A stretch of DNA of 64,000 bases, taken from the NCBI RefSeq assembly GCF_007830595.1, contig NZ_VLLD01000001.1. The stretch is one strand, 5' to 3'. Position numbers and translations under genes: made by a program. Of this stretch, positions 33,588 to 42,891 are shown one piece after another. The notes beneath the pieces are model-generated. The model did not search any database. It was not told the DNA's origin and worked only from the letters and a program-made list of their open reading frames with translations. This DNA comes from Treponema_B putidum (GTDB lineage: Bacteria > Spirochaetota > Spirochaetia > Treponematales > Treponemataceae). Every line of letters starts with the position of its first letter. Position 1 is the stretch's first letter.

Positions 33588-36329
33588 CTAGAATTTTATT
33601 TGTATAATAGCTTTAAATTTTCCTATTTTTACATTTTCAATAGGATGGGCATATTCTATACCGATATTTGCGGCTGTGCTTATGGTCATATAAAGTTTGC
33701 CGTAAACCGACTGATAAATATCGGCCGTGTTTTTTTCTGCGTCTAAAAAGTTAAAGATTGCTCTGTATCCTGTTGTAATATTTAGCCTGTTAAAAAATAT
33801 TGGAAGCCATGAACTTCCTGTTTGAATATCGTAACTTAAAAGATTTACCTCTCCTTCAAAGCCGAAGCCGTAATTTAATTTTCCCGGACGGATAAGTTTT
33901 TTTACGTTTTCATATTCGCTCATATCCGGAAGATAAGATGCCATACCCATCATAGCCGTATTGTTAAAAAATCCGTAACTGCCGGTATGAGGACTTGCAA
34001 AAGAATTATATCCTAAATATGAACTTAAATTTAATTTAACCGGAACTACCGGCGGTCTAAAGCCGGCAAAGACCTGAAAAACTGTGGCATTTGTTTTTGA
34101 AGGAAAATGAAAGCCGTGTTTTAATCCGGCCGCTGCCTGAAACATTATAAAGTCTTTTGTAAAAAAATTCGTATTTAATTTTTGAGAAGATTTTTGATAA
34201 GTATAAACAGCCGACAATTCTTCGGATAGGACGGGGTTTCCTAATTTTTGTTCATAGAGAGTTTTTGCTCTTTTATAGGAAGAATCAAAAAAGCTGAACC
34301 CCTCAATCGATAAACCGGCTTTTCCCGAAACATTATGATAAAAAGAATTCAAAGGAAAAAACAATTCGCTTTCTATGCCGCTTCCGATTTTTCTATATTT
34401 AAAAGATTTATTTTCATCATAAAATTTAATCCTGATATCGGCAGGCCTTGTTTTCGCTTTGAGCAAAACGGATGTTTCATAAAAGAAAGGTTTAAAATAA
34501 AAAAGAGAAAGATTTTCAAAATATAAAAAGTTAGTAGGATCATTCCAATATAATTTTATACCGATAGGTACGGCTTTGCTTTCTTCTAAGAGCCCCGAAA
34601 AATCAATGATGGGCAGGGGAAAGGGTTTATGCATCCACGAAAAATAACTGTATTTATTTTTAGTTAAAATCTCGGTATTAGGAATTTTTGTTTTAGTTTC
34701 CTGAGCTGAAATATCAAAGTCCTTTAACGAAACTTTTCTGCCGGTATAAAGGGAAGCATCTGTTTTGTATAAGGAATTATACTTCGTAAAAATACCTACA
34801 TAAATAACTTCGTATTCTTTAGTATCTTTTTTTCGGCTTACAATCGGAAAAAAAGTACCTCCGGAAATATCTTTTTCTAAAACGTTTAATTCATTTGTTT
34901 TTAAATTAAAAAAAGCCGACCTATAAAGATTATTTTTACCCGCCCATGAAAAACTTAAAATAGGTTCTTCTTCCGAATTGTTGCTTTGCAAATACCTTAT
35001 TGCAGGAAGCGGATTTTCGAATTCAAGTTTTTGTATTTTTTTTGAAACCGTATCGATTATCAGAATATCGCGGTTTATTCCGTTGGCGGCAATGAGGGCA
35101 ATTTTGTTTTTGCCTGCAAATACCGGATTATAAAGTGCCGAATAAGGAAGTCCCGGCCCGGCCTTTAAAAGGCCGGTCTTTTCAAAAGATTTTTGATCGA
35201 TTAAAACAAGCTCCGAAAACTGACTCTGTATTTCGATTCCGCAAATAGTTTGTCCGCAAAAAGATGCGTATCTTAATGACTGATATTCTTTACCTAAAAA
35301 CTTTTTTTTCTGCATATCGAAGATGATAGCCCTATTGTGTTCGCCGAAAGGGGTATCTACTAAGTCGCTCACTAAAAGAAATTTTCCGTCTTGTGAAAAA
35401 TTTAAAAAAGAAAGAGTCGGGTTTGCCGTAAAAAGTTTTTCTTCTTTTCCCGAATTATCAAAAAATATTACGTTTTTTGTTGTAAAATCAAAACAGGCAA
35501 AGCCCTTACTTGTTCTTGCCGTAATATTAAATCCAGATACTTCTTTAATCGGCTCTTGCGGCATGATAGCCTTTTCGGGAAATTGAATGGATTCCAAAAA
35601 ATTGTTCCAAAGTTTATCAAGTTCCCTGTCAAAAATTTTCTTTGTCTTACTCTTTGGGAAAGACGAAAGAGGATTAGCCCAGTATTTTGCATAGGTTTCC
35701 ATTCCGTAAATTTTTTGAAGATATTCGGCAAATGCTCCGCCGTAAATATAAGGCCAAAGTCCGCCGGGGTAGACATCTCGCGCTCCGGCTGCTTGTTTCC
35801 ATGAAGGGTTTGCATTTTCAATCCTGCCCTGCATTAAGCTGTGCATTATTAACGGATCATTCAGCCTGCCTTGGTCATCATTCATACTTTCGTAAGAAAC
35901 TGCAACACCCTCAGTAAAGGACATGGGGAGAAGGGGTAAAAAATATGTGAGCGAAATTGCATGGGTTAATTCATGATAGAGAACTTTTAAGATTATATCG
36001 CTTAAATTGCTTAGCTGCCCCTCTTCCGGCAAGGTATCAAAAAGAACAATCCGGCGGTATGGAAAAAAGGTATAATAACCGTTTAAGGCCTCTTTTCCGG
36101 CTTGAATGTAGACGGGCATCCTTTTTGGAATTTTACGGTTTAGTTTTTTAGAAATTTCCTCGGCAAAGCCGTCGCCGTATTCTGCAATTAGGGCTGCCGT
36201 TTTTTCCGATACGGGAGAATAAATTATATCGAAGTACTTCGTTTTTTGAACAAGAAGATTTTGAGCATTTAGGTGTATAAATATACCGATTAAAAAGAAA
36301 ATAAAAACGGTTTTTGTTTTGAATTGCAT
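33588..36329 (-). CDS. surface or periplasmic zinc metalloprotease with propeller-like and barrel-like parts
   Basis: 913 residues from ATG 36329 (a TTG at 36338 is in frame but sits in the -10 region of the promoter). Signal peptide near residues 8-23 (FIFFLIGIFIHLNA). The gluzincin motif HELTHA is at about 119-124, with the likely third zinc ligand E140 in MSFTEGVAVSYE. The middle third carries repeated propeller-like strands (GKFLLVSDLVDT, ASFCGQTICGIE, NKIALIAANGINRDILIID). The last third is beta-strand-rich and ends in IIQIKF, a barrel-like aromatic end. This layout suggests an outer-membrane-anchored peptidase, but only the zinc motif is strong evidence. Confidence 0.78.
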   Translation of the reverse strand: MQFKTKTVFIFFLIGIFIHLNAQNLLVQKTKYFDIIYSPVSEKTAALIAEYGDGFAEEISKKLNRKIPKRMPVYIQAGKEALNGYYTFFPYRRIVLFDTLPEEGQLSNLSDIILKVLYHELTHAISLTYFLPLLPMSFTEGVAVSYESMNDDQGRLNDPLIMHSLMQGRIENANPSWKQAAGARDVYPGGLWPYIYGGAFAEYLQKIYGMETYAKYWANPLSSFPKSKTKKIFDRELDKLWNNFLESIQFPEKAIMPQEPIKEVSGFNITARTSKGFACFDFTTKNVIFFDNSGKEEKLFTANPTLSFLNFSQDGKFLLVSDLVDTPFGEHNRAIIFDMQKKKFLGKEYQSLRYASFCGQTICGIEIQSQFSELVLIDQKSFEKTGLLKAGPGLPYSALYNPVFAGKNKIALIAANGINRDILIIDTVSKKIQKLEFENPLPAIRYLQSNNSEEEPILSFSWAGKNNLYRSAFFNLKTNELNVLEKDISGGTFFPIVSRKKDTKEYEVIYVGIFTKYNSLYKTDASLYTGRKVSLKDFDISAQETKTKIPNTEILTKNKYSYFSWMHKPFPLPIIDFSGLLEESKAVPIGIKLYWNDPTNFLYFENLSLFYFKPFFYETSVLLKAKTRPADIRIKFYDENKSFKYRKIGSGIESELFFPLNSFYHNVSGKAGLSIEGFSFFDSSYKRAKTLYEQKLGNPVLSEELSAVYTYQKSSQKLNTNFFTKDFIMFQAAAGLKHGFHFPSKTNATVFQVFAGFRPPVVPVKLNLSSYLGYNSFASPHTGSYGFFNNTAMMGMASYLPDMSEYENVKKLIRPGKLNYGFGFEGEVNLLSYDIQTGSSWLPIFFNRLNITTGYRAIFNFLDAEKNTADIYQSVYGKLYMTISTAANIGIEYAHPIENVKIGKFKAIIQIKF

Positions 36330-36337
36330 ATTTTGCA

Positions 36338-36366
36338 ATTATGCGTAAAAAAACTTAGGCTGTCAA
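36338..36366 (-). promoter_or_regulatory. promoter for a leaderless metalloprotease mRNA
   Basis: Minus-strand perfect TTGACA (36366-36361), exactly 17 bases, CATAAT (36343-36338). The ATG at 36329 lies 8 bases after the -10 box. The -35 box overlaps the last codons of the upstream gene (stop at 36355), so promoter and coding sequence share bases. Confidence 0.75.
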
Positions 36367-36765
36367 GTCGAGCACGGCAGCAGGAAGAGGATTTCCGCCA
36401 TAGCCGATATTTTCGGTTTGTATCATAGTGTTTTTGATCTGATTGTGGTAGTAATCCAAAAGACCGTCTATTTGATTTTCGGTTATCTCCGATTCTACTT
36501 GGGCTGCTGCAGATTTTGTAAGTTCTGCCTTTTGGGCCTCGTTGGTTTTCATAGATACAAGCTGGTCAATTATGGAGTTTAAGATTCTAAGCTTGTCGAT
36601 ACTCATGCCCGATTGGCCCTGGTTTTGGGCAAAACCCGAAACATATTTAAAGTGGGCATAGAGGACTTGGCTTGGTTTGACGGGCACATAGGCCCTTCCG
36701 CCTGCCGAAATCTTGGGCATTGCAATTTGAGAAAGAGCTTGAAGCGGTGAACTATTCGAAACCAT
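36355..36765 (-). CDS. small conserved treponemal protein, unknown function
   Basis: 136 residues, no signal peptide or membrane helix. Two helical stretches (about residues 32-60 and 62-115) with a Gln-rich link. No family recognised. GGAGGG lies 4-5 bases before the ATG, one of the strongest ribosome sites here. A structured leader with two hairpins precedes it (36786-36855). Confidence 0.65.
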   Translation of the reverse strand: MVSNSSPLQALSQIAMPKISAGGRAYVPVKPSQVLYAHFKYVSGFAQNQGQSGMSIDKLRILNSIIDQLVSMKTNEAQKAELTKSAAAQVESEITENQIDGLLDYYHNQIKNTMIQTENIGYGGNPLPAAVLDLTA

Positions 36766-36785
36766 CTATCCCTCCAATAAGCTAT

Positions 36786-36855
36786 GTTTTGCATCTTGTG
36801 TGCAAAACTCGGCAGATAAACATGAAGGCTTGTATTTCAAGCCGAAATGTTTATC
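36786..36855 (-). ncRNA. structured leader RNA with two hairpins, candidate riboregulator
   Basis: Read on the minus strand: GATAAACAT-ttc-GGCTTG-aaata-CAAGCC-ttc-ATGTTTATC, a nine-pair stem, a symmetric three-base internal loop (ttc/ttc), a six-pair stem and a five-base loop (36855-36815). A second perfect eight-pair hairpin GTTTTGCA-cacaaga-TGCAAAAC follows at 36808-36786. The GGAGGG of the downstream gene comes about 10 bases later. GGAGG-like motifs occur both before (36863 region) and after the structure. Not a known riboswitch class to my eye. Confidence 0.6.
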
Positions 36856-36938
36856 GATTCCTCCAATACTTAGATTATCGGAATTTTTAAAATCGGCTTT
36901 AGTATCGATGATTTTTTTATTTTTTTACCATAAATTTA

Positions 36939-36967
36939 TTGAAGATTTTGATTTTATGTGATAAAAT
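36939..36967 (+). promoter_or_regulatory. candidate promoter of the cyclase gene
   Basis: TTGAAG (36939-36944), 17 bases, TAAAAT (36962-36967). Predicted start near 36974 leaves a leader of about 30 bases with GGAGA before the ATG at 37005. Confidence 0.6.
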
Positions 36968-37004
36968 ATATAACAACTATTATGCTGATTTTTTTGGAGA
37001 AATT

Positions 37005-38915
37005 ATGTTAAAAAATGAGGGCTCAAACGAGAAGGTTAAATTCTCAATCGGTGCTAAGCTGATAATTATTATTTCGATTTTGGTTGTGTTTTCTCTGGGG
37101 ACTATGACAGGCCTCGTTACATGGTTTGTAGGAGAAGATATTCAAACTATGTCTGAGGAAAGCAACAGAACGGTAAATTTTCAAGCAGGGGCTGCGGCAG
37201 AAAAAGAGCTTTTGTCTATAAGGGCCAATGCCTTTTTGTTCTTGGATGTTCTTAACTCGACGGAAAGCGGATCAGGCATAGCAAAGCAGACTGCCGACTT
37301 TTATTTTGAGAGAAATCCTCAAGTTGCAGCCGTTTTGGTTACAGATGCAAGAATGGATAAACGCCTTTATAGGAAACTCTTGAGTACCAATTTCTTCCTT
37401 TCGCATGAGCTTGATTCTTCCATTATTGATGAATTTATCGAAAACGAAATGGATACGGCCATTCAGGCGGAAAAGGGAATAGCGCAGGTTATAAATGCCT
37501 CTCCGTTTTTTGGGGATTCTATTCTTGTTCTTTTTTACCCGTATAAGGAGAATGGCTTGGATCAGGGCTTGGTAATCTTCTTTTCTTCCGAAACATTATC
37601 AGAGCACTTAGGTTCCGGAAAACTTCAAACAACCTATCTTGTAAATAATTTGGGAGACATCTTAATTCATCCCGACTTTGAACTTACCAAAAACGGAGTT
37701 AATGTAAGGGACTCAAAACTCTTTATGGAAATGCGCGAAAAAGGAGACATGAACAGGCAAATTCTTTTTACCGACAAAGAAGGTAAAAAACAATTCGGAG
37801 CCTACAGAAAACTTTCGATAGCTGATCTTGCAGTTCTTACCACAGCCGAAGCCGATAAGGTTTTGGAACCGGTAGTCAGGTCAACCTTTAAAAATGTTAC
37901 CTTGGGTGTTGCGGTCTTGGCTCTTGCAATCCTTTTTATCTGGTTTTTCTCCAAATCGATAAGCTCTCCGGTTAAGGCTCTTGCCTCGGCAGCAGGCGAA
38001 ATAGAGCAGGGCAATTATGAGCTTGATCTTAAAGCTAAGACTAAGGATGAAATAGGCCTTTTAACGAACAGCTTTGTAAGAATGGGTAAGGGCTTGGCTG
38101 AAAGAGAAAGACTTAAAGATTCGTTCGGACGCTTTATAAATAAGGAGATTGCAGAGCTTGCTATGAAGGGTGAGCTTGCACTCGGAGGCGAAACAAAGAA
38201 TACAACTATCTTCTTTTCGGATATCCGTTCCTTTACGGCTATTTCTGAAAAACTTGAACCGAATGAGGTTGTAGAATTCCTAAACGAGTACATGACCCAG
38301 ATGGTAGAGTGCGTAAACGATACCCACGGCGTAGTAGATAAATTTATAGGCGATGCAGTTATGGCCGTTTGGGGTGCGCCTACAAGTGCGGGCAGTCCCA
38401 GAGAGGATGCGCTTAACTGTATAAGGGCTGCTTTGAGGATGAGGGCAGCCTTAATTATATTTAATCAGGGCAGAGGAGGCGATAAAAAGCCTATAATCCG
38501 CATAGGCTGCGGTATTAACTCAGGTCCCGTAGTTGCAGGCCAGATAGGTTCAAAAAAGAGGATGGAATATACGGTAATAGGCGATGCCGTAAACTTAGCA
38601 TCCCGTACCGAATCCTTAAATAAGCCTCTCGGAACGGATATTCTTATTACCGAAAACACTTATAAACTTGTAAAAGATAAGGTATTGGTTGAAGAAATGC
38701 CGTCCGTTACGGTTAAAGGAAAATCGGATCCTTTAAGAATGTTTGCGGTTATAAATATGCCTGAAGAAACAGGTATCCCCGGAGCCGGAGAAAAAGGGCC
38801 TAAGAGCTTGGCTCAAATTAGAGCAAAATTAGGAATTCCTACTCCCGATTTAAATAAGGTAGATGTAAATGAAGACGAAAAGAAATACAACATTCAATCC
38901 CAAAACAAACAGTAA
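37005..38915 (+). CDS. membrane adenylate/guanylate cyclase with sensor and HAMP domains
   Basis: 636 residues from ATG 37005 (GGAGA 5 bases upstream); an upstream in-frame start would read through the promoter. Transmembrane helices at about 18-40 and 297-316 enclose a Cache-like extracytoplasmic sensor. A HAMP domain follows (ISSPVKALASAAGEIEQGNY), then a class III cyclase domain with both metal-binding aspartates (FFSDIRSFT near 405, FIGDAVMAVWGAP near 449) and KRMEYTVIGDAVNLASR. It makes cAMP or cGMP in response to an outside signal. The next gene (FecR protein) starts inside its last 47 bases, indicating translational coupling. Confidence 0.9.
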   Translation: MLKNEGSNEKVKFSIGAKLIIIISILVVFSLGTMTGLVTWFVGEDIQTMSEESNRTVNFQAGAAAEKELLSIRANAFLFLDVLNSTESGSGIAKQTADFYFERNPQVAAVLVTDARMDKRLYRKLLSTNFFLSHELDSSIIDEFIENEMDTAIQAEKGIAQVINASPFFGDSILVLFYPYKENGLDQGLVIFFSSETLSEHLGSGKLQTTYLVNNLGDILIHPDFELTKNGVNVRDSKLFMEMREKGDMNRQILFTDKEGKKQFGAYRKLSIADLAVLTTAEADKVLEPVVRSTFKNVTLGVAVLALAILFIWFFSKSISSPVKALASAAGEIEQGNYELDLKAKTKDEIGLLTNSFVRMGKGLAERERLKDSFGRFINKEIAELAMKGELALGGETKNTTIFFSDIRSFTAISEKLEPNEVVEFLNEYMTQMVECVNDTHGVVDKFIGDAVMAVWGAPTSAGSPREDALNCIRAALRMRAALIIFNQGRGGDKKPIIRIGCGINSGPVVAGQIGSKKRMEYTVIGDAVNLASRTESLNKPLGTDILITENTYKLVKDKVLVEEMPSVTVKGKSDPLRMFAVINMPEETGIPGAGEKGPKSLAQIRAKLGIPTPDLNKVDVNEDEKKYNIQSQNKQ

Positions 38916-41646
38916 TTTTTTAGACCTTGTTGTGGTCATTGTTTCTCTGACGGTTATATTTTTTGACTTGTTTTTGTTTGTAAAGGAGCTAAACAGAACA
39001 TTTGAACGCACGGATACTCCCATAGCGACCATTGAATATAAATACAAAACCGTTCAGCGTAAATTCAACGATAGAGCCGTATGGGATCGTCCCGTTCAAA
39101 ATTCCTATTTATATAACGGAGATACTATAAGAACTGCAAATGAAGCCTTGGCGACCATTCATTTTTTGGGAAATGAGGATGCAAGCAATGTAGTCGAAGT
39201 TGACTCAAACACGATGGTTCAGATTTTTACAAAAAATGAAGAATCGGAACTTAATTTGAATTCGGGCTCGGTTTCGGCAAAAACGGCAAACAATAATTTA
39301 CGCTTAAAATCGGATAATGCTGACATAAACATCGAAAAAGGCTCGGTATTGCATGTTCAAAAAGGCGATGCTGAAAGTCTTCAGCTTGCGGTAGAAGAAG
39401 GTTCCGTTTCAGTTACAGGCGGAAAAAACGGAGAAACGGAAGTTTTAGAAGCCGGTTCCGTCTTACAGCAGGGCGAACAGGCAAAACTGGTTATGATAAG
39501 CCCCGGAAAGAGCCTGAGACTTTTAAATCAATCGAGGGATGATTTAGGTGTTGATATTAAATTTAAGTGGCAATCTTCCTTTCCCAATAACGAAGAAATT
39601 TTCCTTGAAACTTCTCCTTTGAGCAATTTTAGCGTAGATACTAAAAAATATGATGTCCGCGGTTTAAAAGAATTTACCGTCAAGCATGACAGCGGTGCCC
39701 TGCACTGGAGATTGTATGCAGGTAAGGCAGGAGCTGAAAGCGAAGATGCCGTATCCGGAAAAGTAACGGTTATCAAAGCTCCGGCTCCGGTAACTCTTCT
39801 TCCTGAACCGGATACTGCCTTTGCCTATAATACGAATCCGCCCTCTATCAGATTTTTATGGGAAGGTAATGAGCTTTCTTCATACTACACGGTTGAGATT
39901 GCAGACAATAAGAATATGGAAAATCCTAAAGTAGTCAAAAATTCGAGCACGGAATCTTTTTCGATTTCGGAATTGACGGAAGGAACTTGGTATTGGCGTG
40001 TTCTTCCAAAATACGGATTCGATTCTTCATTTAAAGCCCAAGCCTCCGAAGTTTCGGCTTTCCGTGTAAAAAAGACGGAAGATGCCGAAAAGCCCGAACT
40101 TCTTCATATGAAAAAAGTTATGGATACCTCGAAAGGAAAGGGCATTACTTTTTCTTGGAAACCTAATTTGGATGCGGCAAAATACAGGGTGAAAATAGCG
40201 AGAGATAAGGATATGACCGATGTTCTTATAAACAATATAGTCATAACGAGCTATTTGGACTTAAAAGAAGCTTCAAAACTTTTGCCTAACGGCGAGTATT
40301 ATATGACTGTTGCCTCTCTTGACGCAAAGGATAACGAAATAGGTATAAGCGATCCGGCTTCTTTTAGAACTATGGACTCAGAGATTATTTTGCGTGCCGT
40401 TTTTCCGCCTAATGATTATAATTTGCTGCAGCCCTTGACGGGAGACACCTTTTTTACATGGAAGAGCAATTTCGATTCGGAACAGATTTTTCAGATCGCA
40501 AATACCGAAGACTTTAAAACTCTTACCGTTAATAAGACCGTCAAAGGTTTAGGAGTTGACGGCATTATCTTACCTGAAGGCAAATGGTATTGGCGTGTGT
40601 GCACCGAATTAGACGGAAAGCAATATACATCCGATATAAAAAAATTAAATGTTATTCCTCTTCTCGATAAGCCTGAAATGGAAAATACAAAAAAGAGTAT
40701 TGTCATAGTACCCGGACGTAAAAGCGAATTTAACTGGAAACCGGTAGAAGGTGCGGATTACTATCAGGTAAAACTGACGGACAGGATTCCCGGCTCTAAA
40801 CCTTTTTATGAAGACCTTTTTGCCTCAAAAACCGAAATAGAAATTTCTATGGATAAATTTGAAGACGGGGATTACATATTGAATATACAGGCCTTTGCAA
40901 ATGCAACATTGACTTCAAGCCGAAAGTTTGGAAAATCTCAAGCCTACGGATTTACCGCAAAACATTTGAGGCCTGTAGAGCTGCTAAAACCTGCCGAAGG
41001 CGAAAAACTTGACGGTATAGAAGCCGCTTTAAATCCATATCAGGCAGAGTGGTCTTCCGTTCATCCGCCTTTAGGTGTAGAATTTATTTTGGAAAAGGTA
41101 GGCGTCAGGACTCCGGTTTTTACTTTAAAAGATGCAGGGTATAAGGTTCAGCTTCCGTCTTTAATATCAGGAAAATACCGCTGGAAGGTAATAGCCGAAA
41201 CTGAGGACGGCTTCGATATTTCATCGGAAAAATATTCCGCATTTACGGTTTTGCCCATACCGCCACTTCCAAGAACACAGTTTATATTCCCGGGCGAAAA
41301 AGAAGTCTTAGGTATTCCGTTCTTTTCTTCACATAGAAGTATAGCCTTTAAGTGGAAACCCGTTGAAAAGGCGACCCACTATGTTGTAAAAATATATAAC
41401 GAAAAAAACAAGGTAATTGCAAGCACCGAAATTAAAGCAAAGGGAGCAGGGGAACTTGTTTATGAATTTAAGGATTTAAGCCGGTTATCGCGCGGTGCAT
41501 TTTCTATAGAAGTTATTGCCGAAAGGCGTTTGGACAGCGGATTGGTGTTTCAAACCGGAACTCCTTCAAGAAAGCGCTTTGACATCGATTTACCCAAAAA
41601 AGATAATGTAGAAACCGATGAAACGGGAGTCCTTTATGGAAGATAA
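38869..41646 (+). CDS. FecR-domain membrane protein with Fn3-like repeats
   Basis: 925 residues. One transmembrane helix near residues 18-40. A FecR domain covers roughly 55-205 (NGDTIRTANEALATIHFLGN ... LNSGSVSAKTA ... LAVEEGSVSVTGG ... QQGEQAKL). The rest is built of several Fn3-like sandwiches with recurring W-rich strands (FLWEGNELSSYYTVEIADNK, FSWKPNLDAAKYRVKIARDK, FNWKPVEGADYYQVKLTD, FKWKPVEKATHYVVKIYN). The start lies inside the cyclase gene (47-base overlap), and its end overlaps the next gene by 11 bases. Probably a periplasmic sensor or scaffold between cyclase and outer-membrane barrel (inference). Confidence 0.8.
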   Translation: MKTKRNTTFNPKTNSNFLDLVVVIVSLTVIFFDLFLFVKELNRTFERTDTPIATIEYKYKTVQRKFNDRAVWDRPVQNSYLYNGDTIRTANEALATIHFLGNEDASNVVEVDSNTMVQIFTKNEESELNLNSGSVSAKTANNNLRLKSDNADINIEKGSVLHVQKGDAESLQLAVEEGSVSVTGGKNGETEVLEAGSVLQQGEQAKLVMISPGKSLRLLNQSRDDLGVDIKFKWQSSFPNNEEIFLETSPLSNFSVDTKKYDVRGLKEFTVKHDSGALHWRLYAGKAGAESEDAVSGKVTVIKAPAPVTLLPEPDTAFAYNTNPPSIRFLWEGNELSSYYTVEIADNKNMENPKVVKNSSTESFSISELTEGTWYWRVLPKYGFDSSFKAQASEVSAFRVKKTEDAEKPELLHMKKVMDTSKGKGITFSWKPNLDAAKYRVKIARDKDMTDVLINNIVITSYLDLKEASKLLPNGEYYMTVASLDAKDNEIGISDPASFRTMDSEIILRAVFPPNDYNLLQPLTGDTFFTWKSNFDSEQIFQIANTEDFKTLTVNKTVKGLGVDGIILPEGKWYWRVCTELDGKQYTSDIKKLNVIPLLDKPEMENTKKSIVIVPGRKSEFNWKPVEGADYYQVKLTDRIPGSKPFYEDLFASKTEIEISMDKFEDGDYILNIQAFANATLTSSRKFGKSQAYGFTAKHLRPVELLKPAEGEKLDGIEAALNPYQAEWSSVHPPLGVEFILEKVGVRTPVFTLKDAGYKVQLPSLISGKYRWKVIAETEDGFDISSEKYSAFTVLPIPPLPRTQFIFPGEKEVLGIPFFSSHRSIAFKWKPVEKATHYVVKIYNEKNKVIASTEIKAKGAGELVYEFKDLSRLSRGAFSIEVIAERRLDSGLVFQTGTPSRKRFDIDLPKKDNVETDETGVLYGR

Positions 41647-42853
41647 TGGAATATTTACTAGGCATTTAGTGATTTTATTTTTGTTGCTTTTGTTCCCTTT
41701 AACTATTTTTGCTCAAAATGCCGAAGATAAAAGTTCAAATACCGAAGAGAGCAATGCCGTAAAGAAAAATTATGTTATTGAAACGGAAGGAAAAAAAACG
41801 GTTTTTTATCAAACTCTTTCTTGGGAAAAGGTAGAAAGTATATTGCATTATGAATTCGAGCTTGAAAAAAAAGAAAAGAACGGCAAGTGGGTTGTTATAG
41901 ATAAAAAGAAATTAAATAAAAATTCTCTTGAAGTGTCCCTACCTGCCGGGAATTACCGGTACAGGATAAAGGTTATAAACCTTTTAGGTCAGGTAGATGC
42001 TGTAAGTGCAGACCGTTATTTTGATATTCTTTTGGCTTATCAGCCTGAAACTTTTTCAGTTTCGCCGGAGGCAATATATTTTGACGAAGAATACAGCGAT
42101 GTTGTAAGCCTTTCAGGCAAGAATTTTAGGGAAGAAACTACCTTTGCTCTTAAAAAGGAAGACGGTTCTCCTATTTTGGGCAAAATTTTAGAGATAAGCC
42201 CTGACGGAACTAAGGCAAAAATAAGTTTTAATATGTTGAGAATTAATCCGGGGCAGTATGAATTTGTTGTTACCGACCCAAGCGGTTTAAAAGATTCAAA
42301 ACAAAAAATGACATTTAAGTTTCAAAAACCTGTTGATATTTATCTGTCGGGCGGCTATGCCTTTAACGGCTTTGCAGGGAACAAGGTTTTTAAAGAATAC
42401 TTTGGAAAAGATTTTGCCGCCTTAAGCGGCGTTTTAAGGTTTTCTTTTGTGCCTATAAAGCGTTCCTACGGAAATTTCGGCTTTAATCTTACCGGTTCGG
42501 GGATGTACTTAAAAAATAAAAACACCGATTATACCCTGTCTGCGGGTCTTCTTTTAGCCGGCATACAGGCTGTTTATATGAAATCTATAATAAGGCACCG
42601 CCTTAATTTTGATGCACACTTAGGTTTCGGTTCTGCATTTATGGTAAATACACAATTTATTTTCGACGATTCCGATTTTAGAAGCGATCAAGCTTGGTAC
42701 TGGGGTTTGACAATGAATTTCGGAACAGCCTTGCAGGTTTATGTTTATAAAAAATTATATATAGAATTAAATGTCGATCATATAATTCCGTTTAGAAAAA
42801 GTTTTCCCAAATACATAGTGCAGCCCTCGCTTTCAGTAGGCTGGGAATTTTAG
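41636..42853 (+). CDS. exported beta-barrel protein with N-terminal Fn3/TIG-like domains
   Basis: 405 residues from ATG 41636 (GGGAG 6 bases upstream). Signal peptide ending TIFAQ near residue 28. The first 110 residues form an Fn3-like domain (QTLSWEKVESILHYEFELEK), then a TIG-like domain (FSVSPEAIYFDEEYSDVVSL). The last 170 residues are barrel strands (VDIYLSGGYAFNGFAG ... QPSLSVGWEF) with an aromatic last residue typical of outer-membrane barrels. It overlaps the FecR gene and should be the outer-membrane partner of the same operon. No known ligand. Confidence 0.72.
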   Translation: MEDNGIFTRHLVILFLLLLFPLTIFAQNAEDKSSNTEESNAVKKNYVIETEGKKTVFYQTLSWEKVESILHYEFELEKKEKNGKWVVIDKKKLNKNSLEVSLPAGNYRYRIKVINLLGQVDAVSADRYFDILLAYQPETFSVSPEAIYFDEEYSDVVSLSGKNFREETTFALKKEDGSPILGKILEISPDGTKAKISFNMLRINPGQYEFVVTDPSGLKDSKQKMTFKFQKPVDIYLSGGYAFNGFAGNKVFKEYFGKDFAALSGVLRFSFVPIKRSYGNFGFNLTGSGMYLKNKNTDYTLSAGLLLAGIQAVYMKSIIRHRLNFDAHLGFGSAFMVNTQFIFDDSDFRSDQAWYWGLTMNFGTALQVYVYKKLYIELNVDHIIPFRKSFPKYIVQPSLSVGWEF

Positions 42854-42891
42854 TATTGGAAAGCTCGCCCCCAAAATTAAGGGAGTAATCA

